In this document: in pieces, positions 1-6,138 of the stretch | Position numbering within the stretch: the first letter of the stretch is position 1 | How the letters are laid out: each line of letters begins with the position of its first letter | NCBI GenBank assembly: GCA_964521665.1 | Contig: CAZFSG010000047.1 | Location: forward strand, 1 to 9,669 | Source: JANXDG01 sp964521665 | GTDB lineage: Bacteria > Elusimicrobiota > Endomicrobiia > DTEH01 | Reading direction: 5' to 3' | Length of the DNA stretch: 9,669 nucleotides | Notes under the pieces: generated by a model | What the model was told of the DNA's origin: nothing | Databases searched by the model: none | Seen by the model: only the letters and a program-made list of their open reading frames with translations | Made by a program: the position numbers and the translations under genes

Positions 1-66
1 GAAGTGTTGAAACAAAATTTAATTTATCATAATAAATTTAAACTAACAAAAATGGAAAATAATTAA
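1..66 (+). CDS. C-terminal tail of an upstream gene (partial)
   Basis: A reading frame is open from the first base of the window to a TAA at 64-66. It encodes 21 residues, mostly Lys, Asn and hydrophobics, ending KLTKMENN. The stop lies five bases before the manC start, the spacing expected of an upstream operon member. Nothing in this short tail identifies the family. In DNA this AT-rich a 21-codon open frame can arise by chance, so the call rests mainly on spacing. Confidence 0.4.
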   Translation, partial: EVLKQNLIYHNKFKLTKMENN

Positions 67-71
67 AATTT

Positions 72-1457
72 ATGATATCAATAATTTTAGCGGGTGGTGC
101 AGGAACACGACTTTGGCCTGTATCAAGAAAGTATTGGCCTAAGTTTTTAATTAAACTTCCTAACGAAAAATACTCTTTGCTTCAAAAAACATTTCTTCGT
201 ATAAAAAAATTTACTGATGTTGAAAAAATTTTTATTGTTGTAAATAGAGAACATAAGTTCTTAGTTAAAGAAAACATACAAGATTTAAATATAGACTTTC
301 CATTAGAAAATATATTATGTGAACCAGATATTAAAAATACTCTACCTGCAATAACTTTTGCTTGTTTTGTTATTAAAGAAAAATATTCAGATGAGATTAT
401 TGGTGTTTTTCCGTCAGACCATTTTATAAAAGAAGAAAAGAAGTTTGTAAGTTTTATCAAAAAAGCAAAAAGTACTGCAAAAAAAGGACCTATTGTTCTT
501 TTTGGTATAAAACCGACAAGAATTGAAACAGATTTTGGTCATATTGAGTCTGATATAAATTTTGATAAAAATTCTTTTTATATCAAAAAATTTATCGAAA
601 AACCAGATTTTGAAACAGCAAAAAATTTGACTTTTTTAGAAAATGTTTATTGGAATAGTGGAATATTTATTTTTTCTTTAAAAACGTTTTTTGAAGAATT
701 AAAAATTTATCAACCTAAAATCTACAAAAAGTTTGAAAACAAAAGTTTTCAAACAAAACTTGAAGAAATTTATTCACAATTACCATCACTACCTATTGAT
801 AAAGGGTTAATTGAGAAAACAAAAAATGTTGTTGTAATACCATTAAGTATTTTTTGGGATGATTTAGGTAGTTGGGCTTCTTTTGAGAGAATTTATAAAA
901 AAAATGAGCAAGGAAATATAATTTTAGCAAATAATGTTGATATTGGAAGTAAGGATATTACAGTTTTTGGAGATAAGAGATTAATTGCGACATGTGGTTT
1001 AGAAAATTTAATAATTGTTGACAGTGAAGATGCTTTGTTAGTTTTAAACAAAAATTTTGATCAAAAAGTTAAAGATATTGTTGAAAGAATTTCTGACGAG
1101 ACAACTTTGTATCATAAAACCACACAAAGACCATGGGGTTTTTATACTGTTTTAAGAAATGAAAAAGGATACAAAGTTAAATTAATAAATGTTTTACCAA
1201 ATAAAAAATTGAGTTTACAAAAACATAAAAAACGTGCTGAACAATGGTTTGTAGTAAAAGGTATTGCAAAAATTATATGTGGGAACAAAATTTTATATTT
1301 GAAACAAGGTCAAACATTAAAGATAGAAAAAAATATACCACATAGATTAGAAAATCCATCAAATAAAAATGTTCTTGAGATTGTAGAAGTTGCATATGGT
1401 AGTTATCTTGGTGAAGATGATATAGTTCGTCTTGAGGATGATTTTGGAAGGAAGTAA
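72..1457 (+). CDS. manC: Mannose-1-phosphate guanylyltransferase / mannose-6-phosphate isomerase
   Basis: This enzyme makes GDP-mannose from mannose-1-phosphate and GTP. The family's C-terminal cupin domain can also interconvert fructose-6-phosphate and mannose-6-phosphate. Acting in the cytoplasm, it feeds capsule, O-antigen or glycan synthesis. The nucleotidyltransferase domain opens with the signature ILAGGAGTRLWPVSRK (residues 5-20), followed by FPSDH, FIEKP, YWNSGIF and WDDLGSW. The cupin domain starts at RPWG (353) and ends with the usual GEDDIVRLEDDFGR. The 461 residues match the family's 460-480. The start is fixed by the signature beginning at residue 5; the Shine-Dalgarno site is weak. 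One oddity is that the cupin HxH...E motif reads H385-K-K-R-A-E390-Q-W, so the second histidine is a lysine; H424 of the second motif is kept. Isomerase activity is therefore less certain than guanylyltransferase activity. Confidence 0.93.
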   Translation: MISIILAGGAGTRLWPVSRKYWPKFLIKLPNEKYSLLQKTFLRIKKFTDVEKIFIVVNREHKFLVKENIQDLNIDFPLENILCEPDIKNTLPAITFACFVIKEKYSDEIIGVFPSDHFIKEEKKFVSFIKKAKSTAKKGPIVLFGIKPTRIETDFGHIESDINFDKNSFYIKKFIEKPDFETAKNLTFLENVYWNSGIFIFSLKTFFEELKIYQPKIYKKFENKSFQTKLEEIYSQLPSLPIDKGLIEKTKNVVVIPLSIFWDDLGSWASFERIYKKNEQGNIILANNVDIGSKDITVFGDKRLIATCGLENLIIVDSEDALLVLNKNFDQKVKDIVERISDETTLYHKTTQRPWGFYTVLRNEKGYKVKLINVLPNKKLSLQKHKKRAEQWFVVKGIAKIICGNKILYLKQGQTLKIEKNIPHRLENPSNKNVLEIVEVAYGSYLGEDDIVRLEDDFGRK

Positions 1458-1536
1458 GTGTTTATAGAGTTTGTAGAGTTGAAAGAGCTATACAGTTGAT
1501 TGAGTTTACGAGTTTTTCAATTTTAGGAGTTAAACT

Positions 1537-3153
1537 ATGAGTCTCTATATTTTTACAATAATAATCATTTTTGTTATTGCTTATTTTACCTATGGGAAGT
1601 TTTTAGAAAAAAATTATGAAGTGGATGAGAAAGAAGATGTGCCATCAAAAAAATTGTATGACGGTATTGATTTTGTTCCTACAAACAAGTTTGTCCTTTT
1701 AGGACATCATTTTTCATCTATTGCAGGTGCAGGACCTATTGTAGGACCGATTTTAGCAGGACTCTCTTTTGGATGGTTTCCTGCTGTATTATGGATTATC
1801 TTAGGAACAATTTTTATTGGTGGATTACATGATTTTTCATCACTTGTTATTTCTGTTCGTCATGAAGGTTTGTCTATTGCACAAGTTGCAAATAAGTATA
1901 TTAATAAAACAACATACAAAATTTTTCTTTTGTTTATATGGTTTGCATTAGTATATGTTGTAGCAGTATTTTGTGATTTAGCAGCAGATACGTTTTTTAA
2001 TGAGCCTTCAGTTGCACAAACAAGCATGTGGTATGTAATAGTTGCAGTGATGTTTGGTATATTAGTTTATAAAATAAAACTTAACGTTGGTATATCAACA
2101 ATAATTGCTTTAGTATTAATTTTGGTTGGAATTATATTTAATTTAGAATATAAATTTTTATTTTTTTCAAAACAAACTTGGGTGTGGATGCTTTTGGTTT
2201 ATAGTTTTTTAGCATCTATACTTCCTGTATGGTTTTTATTACAGCCAAGAGATTATTTATCAAGTTATTTCTTATATTTTACAGTAATAATAGGTGTTTT
2301 GGGGCTTCTATTTTCAAAAACAACTATTTCTTATCCTTCATTTATAAGTTTTAATTCATCCATAGGTACACTTTTTCCTTTTATGTTTATCACAATAGCG
2401 TGTGGTGCAATTTCTGGTTTTCATTCCTTAGTTTCTTCTGGGACAACTTCAAAACAACTTGATAACATAAAAAATGCGAGGTTTATAGCATACGGTGGTA
2501 TGATTTTAGAAGGTATTGTTGCAGCGGTTGCTTTATCAACTTTGATGATGCTACATAGAGGAGAACTTTCAAACCCTCAAAAAATATATGCTTTAGGTAT
2601 TTCAAAACTATCTTCTGTTTTTGGAATTAACCAAGAAGTTGGTAAAACAATAGGATATTTGGCAATTTCTGCTTTTATTTTAACCACTTTAGATACTGCT
2701 ACAAGAATATTAAGATATATATTTCAAGAATTTTTTGGACTTACAAAATCATCTTTGATTGTTCGTATAACAGCAACAATTTTATCTTTGATTTTGCCAT
2801 TGATTTTGTTGAATTTGAAATTAAGAGATTTTTCAGGAAATATTGTTCCGTGTTGGAAGATAGTTTGGCCATTGTTCGGTACTGCTAATCAACTTTTAGC
2901 TGCATTGGTACTTTTGGTAATATATCTTTGGATAAGAAAACAAAATTATAAAAATAAAATTGTAGTATTACTTCCAACAATTTTTATGTTGTTGGTTACT
3001 ATTTCAGCTTTGTTGTATAGTATATATATGAAGTTAAGCAAAAACATTTTTGATGTGATAACTATTATAGCAGGGATTTTGTTTTTATTGAGTAGTTTTG
3101 TTGTTTTTGAAACAATAAAACATTTGAAACAGAAACAATTTAGTAATAACTAA
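1537..3153 (+). CDS. cstA: CstA-family transporter (peptide/pyruvate uptake)
   Basis: This is an inner-membrane transporter of the carbon-starvation family. Characterised members import peptides or pyruvate by a cation-coupled mechanism. The protein has about 13-14 hydrophobic segments. Family blocks are visible: TNKFVLLGHHFSSIAGAGP (49-67), GGLHDFSSL with RHEG (95-111), QPRDYL (236-241), GFHSLVSSGTTSKQ (294-307), TTLDTATRILRY (383-394) and WPLFGTANQLLAAL (444-457). At 538 residues it is the short form found in many anaerobes, lacking the extra C-terminal helices of the roughly 700-residue E. coli CstA. A good Shine-Dalgarno (AGGAG at 1525-1529) lies seven bases before the ATG. The 79-bp gap after manC holds no clear promoter or terminator, so co-transcription is possible though the functions are unrelated. 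The substrate cannot be read from sequence. Confidence 0.92.
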   Translation: MSLYIFTIIIIFVIAYFTYGKFLEKNYEVDEKEDVPSKKLYDGIDFVPTNKFVLLGHHFSSIAGAGPIVGPILAGLSFGWFPAVLWIILGTIFIGGLHDFSSLVISVRHEGLSIAQVANKYINKTTYKIFLLFIWFALVYVVAVFCDLAADTFFNEPSVAQTSMWYVIVAVMFGILVYKIKLNVGISTIIALVLILVGIIFNLEYKFLFFSKQTWVWMLLVYSFLASILPVWFLLQPRDYLSSYFLYFTVIIGVLGLLFSKTTISYPSFISFNSSIGTLFPFMFITIACGAISGFHSLVSSGTTSKQLDNIKNARFIAYGGMILEGIVAAVALSTLMMLHRGELSNPQKIYALGISKLSSVFGINQEVGKTIGYLAISAFILTTLDTATRILRYIFQEFFGLTKSSLIVRITATILSLILPLILLNLKLRDFSGNIVPCWKIVWPLFGTANQLLAALVLLVIYLWIRKQNYKNKIVVLLPTIFMLLVTISALLYSIYMKLSKNIFDVITIIAGILFLLSSFVVFETIKHLKQKQFSNN

Positions 3154-3156
3154 GTA

Positions 3157-3230
3157 TGTCCCCGGCGAGAGTCGAACTCGCAACCAACGGATTAAGAGTC
3201 CGCTGCTCTACCAAGTTGAGCTACGGGGAC
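3157..3230 (-). tRNA. tRNA-Lys (anticodon CTT)
   Basis: Read on the minus strand, 74 bases fold into a complete cloverleaf. The acceptor stem is GTCCCCG/CGGGGAC with discriminator A. The D arm is GCTC/GAGC and the T arm is GCGAG-TTCGACT-CTCGC. The anticodon stem GCGGA/TCCGT closes the loop CTCTTAA, which gives anticodon CTT and decodes AAG. The 3' CCA is not encoded (TAC follows), so a CCA-adding enzyme must supply it. The gene is convergent with cstA, its 3' end three bases from the cstA stop codon. A promoter lies just upstream on the same strand. Confidence 0.97.
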
Positions 3231-3242
3231 ATTAAGTAAGTG

Positions 3243-3271
3243 ATAATATAATAAAAAATTTTGGAAATCAA
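3243..3271 (-). promoter_or_regulatory. Sigma-70-type promoter for tRNA-Lys
   Basis: On the minus strand a -35 box TTGATT (3266-3271) and a -10 box TATTAT (3243-3248) are separated by exactly 17 bp. The expected start point falls a few bases before the mature tRNA 5' end at 3230, as is usual for tRNA genes. The surrounding DNA is very AT-rich, which makes chance matches more likely, but position and spacing both fit. Confidence 0.65.
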
Positions 3272-3326
3272 TATTTTATATTTTTTTCCGTGATAAAAAA
3301 TAAAAAAATTTTTTTAATCTTACCTA

Positions 3327-3355
3327 TTGACAAAACAAATTTTATTCATTATACT
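3327..3355 (+). promoter_or_regulatory. Near-consensus sigma-70 promoter for nrdJ
   Basis: A perfect -35 hexamer TTGACA (3327-3332), a 17-bp spacer and a -10 hexamer TATACT (3350-3355) form a strong promoter facing nrdJ. Transcription would begin near 3362, giving a 5' leader of about 320 nt. The -10 overlaps the first NrdR box, so a bound repressor would block RNA polymerase directly. It is divergent from the tRNA-Lys promoter. Confidence 0.8.
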
Positions 3356-3366
3356 ATATATTGTAC
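3351..3366. promoter_or_regulatory. NrdR box 1 (ribonucleotide reductase operator)
   Basis: The 16-mer atactatatattgtac matches the published NrdR consensus acaCwAtATaTwGtgt at 13 of 16 positions, including the whole central core CTATATATTG. It overlaps the -10 box of the nrdJ promoter. NrdR is the ATP/dATP-sensing zinc-ribbon/ATP-cone repressor of ribonucleotide reductase genes across bacteria. The nrdR gene itself is not in this window. Confidence 0.75.
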
Positions 3367-3381
3367 TAACTTAGTTTTATA

Positions 3382-3397
3382 ACACAATATATAGTTG
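3382..3397. promoter_or_regulatory. NrdR box 2
   Basis: The 16-mer acacaatatatagttg matches the NrdR consensus at 14 of 16 positions. It begins 15 bp after the end of box 1, a centre-to-centre distance of 31 bp or about three helical turns. That is the arrangement described for paired NrdR boxes. It lies just downstream of the predicted transcription start. Pairing, spacing and the reductase gene downstream together make chance similarity unlikely. Confidence 0.78.
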
Positions 3398-3405
3398 TTT
3401 TATCT

Positions 3406-3459
3406 AAAGTTGTAGATTTCAGTCTCACATATTTACGCAATTTAAAGATTGTGGGTAAA
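3406..3459 (+). repeat. Decayed copy 1 of a REP/BIME-like palindromic repeat
   Basis: This segment aligns over its whole length to the intact element at 3541-3596 with a single one-base gap. It shares TTCAG and TATTTACGCAA, the latter just before the second hairpin. Most differences are C-to-T or G-to-A changes. The second hairpin survives with wobble pairs: CGCAATT, TAAA loop, GATTGTG (3436-3453). The first hairpin is shortened to about four pairs around the same TTCA loop (3418-3421). Confidence 0.65.
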
Positions 3460-3463
3460 TATA

Positions 3464-3520
3464 GATTGTGAATGATCTTTAGCCTGTGTAATAATTGCAA
3501 CAACATGGTTGTTGCAGTCC
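3464..3520 (+). repeat. Decayed copy 2 of the REP/BIME-like repeat
   Basis: This is a more diverged copy. CTTTAGCCTG (3477-3486) corresponds to CTTCAGCCTG in the intact element. The second hairpin is replaced by a perfect 9-bp palindrome, TGCAACAAC with loop ATG and GTTGTTGCA (3496-3516). The left part is poorly conserved, so the left edge is approximate. Its order and orientation match the other two copies. Confidence 0.5.
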
Positions 3521-3540
3521 AAAATGTAATTTTAATTTTT

Positions 3541-3596
3541 GGTAGTCGCGGGCTTCAGCCTGCATGTATTTACGCAACCTAAAGGTTGCGGCTACC
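3541..3596 (+). repeat. Intact REP/BIME-like palindromic element
   Basis: This 56-bp element has three nested stems. An outer stem pairs GGTAGT (3541-3546) with GCTACC (3591-3596). Hairpin 1 is GCGGGC, TTCA loop, GCCTGC (3548-3563). Hairpin 2 is CGCAACC, TAAA loop, GGTTGCG (3573-3590). Each strand starts with GTAG directly before a hairpin, which is the layout of REP sequences mobilised by RAYT (TnpA-REP) enzymes; two inverted REPs together form a BIME. It is clearly richer in GC than its surroundings. No RAYT gene lies in the window. It sits in the predicted nrdJ leader. Confidence 0.75.
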
Positions 3597-3607
3597 ACGA
3601 ACTATAT

Positions 3608-3637
3608 TTTTCATAAATACCATTTTCATAAATACCA
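3608..3637 (+). repeat. Perfect tandem 15-bp duplication
   Basis: The unit TTTTCATAAATACCA occurs twice head to tail (3608-3622 and 3623-3637) just after the REP-like element and 43 bp before nrdJ. It looks like a recent slippage or small duplication. No function is evident. Confidence 0.85.
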
Positions 3638-3664
3638 TAAAAAAGTTAACAGTACTTCTTAATT

Positions 3665-3673
3665 AGGGGGGTG
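3665..3673 (+). promoter_or_regulatory. nrdJ ribosome binding site, G-rich variant
   Basis: AGGGGGGTG lies seven bases before the nrdJ ATG. It matches the AGGAGGTG anti-16S complement except for one A-to-G change, which still allows G-U pairing. It is an unusually G-rich run in AT-rich DNA and supports the ATG at 3681 as the start. Confidence 0.75.
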
Positions 3674-3680
3674 TTTTAAT

Positions 3681-6023
3681 ATGGCAATAAATATCACTTC
3701 AGAACAACAAGTTGAAAAAAATAATAAATACGATCCAGATAATAATGAAATAGAAACTTATGAAGAAAATAAATCAGTAGATGTTATTGACAATATTAAA
3801 CCATCGCTTTCTGCTAACGCGTTGATTGTATTAGAGAAAAGATATTTAAGAAAAGATGAGTTTGGTAATATAATAGAATCTCCTGAAGATCTGTTTAAAC
3901 GAGTTGCTAGAGCAATTTCTGATGTGGACAAACTTTACAATGAAGATTCGGAAGAATCTTATAGAAGATTTTATGAGATTATGGCAAAATTAGAATTTTT
4001 GCCTAATTCTCCAACATTGATGAATGCCGGAACTCCTTTTCAACAACTTTCTGCATGTTTTGTCCTACCAATAGAAGATTCTATGGAATCAATCTTTGAA
4101 ACATTGAAATATGCGGCATTGATTCACAAAACTGGTGGTGGAACAGGGTTTTCTTTTTCAAACTTACGTCCTTCAAACGATGTTGTAAGAACTACATCTG
4201 GTGTTTCATCTGGTCCTATTTCTTTTATGAAAGTATACAATGCTGCAACTGAAGCTATAAAACAGGGAGGGCGTCGTCGTGGTGCAAACATGGGTATTTT
4301 AAGAGTTGACCATCCTGATATAATTGATTTTATAAAATGTAAAGAAAAAGAAGGCGAACTTGCAAATTTTAACATATCAGTTGCTATTACTGATGATTTT
4401 ATGAAAAAATTACAAAATGATGAAGAATATGAACTTATCAATCCGAGGACAAAACAAGTCGTAAAAAAACTTAAAGCAAAAGAAGTATTTGATTTAATTG
4501 TAGAACATGCATGGCTTAATGGTGAACCAGGTGTTATATTTATTGACGTGATAAACAAATACAATCCAACACCTGAAATTGGTAGAATTGAAAGTACCAA
4601 CCCGTGTGGTGAACAGCCATTACTTCCTTACGAGTCTTGTAATTTAGGTTCTATAAATTTAGGTAAAATGGTTATACATCGTGGTGATGTTTGTGAAATA
4701 GATTGGGAACGACTTAAATATGTTACTGAAACGGCAGTTCATTTTTTAGACAATGTTATAGATGCAAACCAATATCCTGTTGACAAAATCAAAGAAATGA
4801 CTTTAGCTAATAGAAAAATAGGGTTAGGTGTGATGGGTTGGGCTGATATGTTGTTCCAACTAAGAATTTCTTACAATTCAAAAGAAGCATTGAATCTTGC
4901 AGAAAAAGTTATGAGTTTTATTAAAAAAGTTGCTGTTGAAACATCAGAAAAGTTGGCAGAGAAAAGAGGTCCTTTTCCAAATTTTGAAAAAAGTATATTT
5001 AAAAATGGTAAACCTCGTCGAAATGCTACATTGACAACTATTGCACCAACTGGTTCAATAGGTATTATAGCTAATGCGTCAACTGGTATTGAGCCAGTAT
5101 TTGCTTTGGCATATGTTAGAAAAAATATTTTAGGTGGTGAAGAATTATTTGAGATAAATCCATATTTTAAACAAGCATTGATTGAAGAAGGTTTATATTC
5201 TAAAGAGTTAATTGAGGAAGTTGTACAAAAAGGAAGTTTAAAAGATATAAAAGGTATTCCTGAATCGTTTAAACGTATATTTGTTACTGCATTAGATATC
5301 CCACCTGAGATGCATGTACGTATGCAGGCAGCATTCCAAAAATATGTTGACAATGCTGTATCTAAGACAATAAACTTGCCCAACTCTGCTACAAAAGAGG
5401 ATGTTGAAAAAGTTTATCTTTTAGCATACAAATTAGGTTGTAAAGGTGTAACTGTGTATAGAGATGGTTCTCGTAGCGCCCAAGTTTTAAACATAGGTAC
5501 ATCTGCTAAAAAAGAAGAAAAAGTTAAACCTGAACCAAGAACAAGACCAAGAGTTGTTTGTGGTAAAACAATTAAAATGATAACTGGGTGTGGTAACATG
5601 TATGTTACAATAAATGAAGATGAGTTTGGTCCTTGTGAAGTATTTACTTCTTTAGGTAAAAGTGGTGGTTGCACATCATCACAATCGGAAGCAATCGGTA
5701 GATTAATTTCATTAGCTTTAAGAAGTGGAGTTAAACCTGATAAGATTATTGAACAGTTAAAAGGTATACGTTGTCCATCGCCTGTTATATATCAAGGTGA
5801 ATCAATTTTTTCCTGTGCTGACGCGTTAGCAAAAGCATTAGAAATTTATCTTCAGGAAAAAAATGTGCCAAACTTATTTGAAAATATAAAAATGCAGGGG
5901 AAACAAAAAACTACTAAAAACGATTTAGGGATAAATCCACAATGTCCTGAATGTGGTGCTATTTTAGAAATTGGTGAAGGATGTGCAACTTGTAGAGTTT
6001 GCGGGTATTCAAAATGTCTATAG
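3681..6023 (+). CDS. nrdJ: Class II (adenosylcobalamin-dependent) ribonucleotide reductase
   Basis: This enzyme reduces ribonucleotides to deoxyribonucleotides using a thiyl radical generated from adenosylcobalamin, independently of oxygen. Visible family blocks are LPNSPTLMNAG (107-117), the redox cysteine C126 in SACFVLP, HKTGGGTGFSFSNLRP (149-164), GGRRRGANMG (196-205), the active site N307-P-C309-G-E311, the partner cysteine C320 in ESCNLGS, TTIAPTGSIGI (452-462) and KGVTVYRDGSR (588-598). C309 should carry the thiyl radical; C126 and C320 form the reducing pair. A TSCPD domain covers about 620-720. A C-terminal zinc-ribbon/redox tail with six cysteines (C755 to C779) ends the protein. 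The roughly 45-residue N-terminal lead is acidic and is not an ATP-cone. The 780-residue length fits the family. Paired NrdR boxes at the promoter indicate repression according to dATP level. Confidence 0.96.
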   Translation: MAINITSEQQVEKNNKYDPDNNEIETYEENKSVDVIDNIKPSLSANALIVLEKRYLRKDEFGNIIESPEDLFKRVARAISDVDKLYNEDSEESYRRFYEIMAKLEFLPNSPTLMNAGTPFQQLSACFVLPIEDSMESIFETLKYAALIHKTGGGTGFSFSNLRPSNDVVRTTSGVSSGPISFMKVYNAATEAIKQGGRRRGANMGILRVDHPDIIDFIKCKEKEGELANFNISVAITDDFMKKLQNDEEYELINPRTKQVVKKLKAKEVFDLIVEHAWLNGEPGVIFIDVINKYNPTPEIGRIESTNPCGEQPLLPYESCNLGSINLGKMVIHRGDVCEIDWERLKYVTETAVHFLDNVIDANQYPVDKIKEMTLANRKIGLGVMGWADMLFQLRISYNSKEALNLAEKVMSFIKKVAVETSEKLAEKRGPFPNFEKSIFKNGKPRRNATLTTIAPTGSIGIIANASTGIEPVFALAYVRKNILGGEELFEINPYFKQALIEEGLYSKELIEEVVQKGSLKDIKGIPESFKRIFVTALDIPPEMHVRMQAAFQKYVDNAVSKTINLPNSATKEDVEKVYLLAYKLGCKGVTVYRDGSRSAQVLNIGTSAKKEEKVKPEPRTRPRVVCGKTIKMITGCGNMYVTINEDEFGPCEVFTSLGKSGGCTSSQSEAIGRLISLALRSGVKPDKIIEQLKGIRCPSPVIYQGESIFSCADALAKALEIYLQEKNVPNLFENIKMQGKQKTTKNDLGINPQCPECGAILEIGEGCATCRVCGYSKCL

Positions 6024-6138
6024 AAAAAATTTACATTTTTCTTTTCTTATCAAGGAGACCTTGTAGTTTTATATAGTTAAAACAAAAGTTTATATCTCAT
6101 CAATAATAAAATTTTTCTTCTGAGGAGAAAAAATAAAG

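Noticed and set aside
1458..1536. Promoter or terminator in the manC-cstA gap.
   Set aside because: No paired -35/-10 with proper spacing and no stem with a T-run could be found; only the cstA Shine-Dalgarno is convincing.
3406..3596. CRISPR-like array from the three repeated palindromes.
   Set aside because: The copies are diverged, lack uniform spacers, and no cas gene is present. The GTAG-plus-hairpin layout fits REP elements better.
3398..3680. Possible cobalamin riboswitch in the leader of the B12-dependent reductase.
   Set aside because: No B12-box-like GCCACTG core was found. The structure there is explained by REP-like repeats, and known cobalamin riboswitches usually control B12-independent reductases or B12 uptake genes.
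4124..5674. Three long open frames on the minus strand (about 4124-4600, 4871-5383 and 5414-5674).
   Set aside because: All lie inside nrdJ, whose motifs are unambiguous. Their products show no recognisable family and they have no supported start sites; they are shadows of codon bias.
6051..6063. Small hairpin CAAGG-AGA-CCTTG after nrdJ as a terminator.
   Set aside because: The stem is only 5 bp and is followed by TAGTTTTATATAG rather than a clean T-run. It is too weak to call, and readthrough into dcd is as likely.
6111..6133. Weak stem that could cover the GAGGAG Shine-Dalgarno of dcd.
   Set aside because: It pairs mainly A-T with a bulge and a G-T pair. Such a stem is expected by chance in this base composition and has no supporting repeat or partner.
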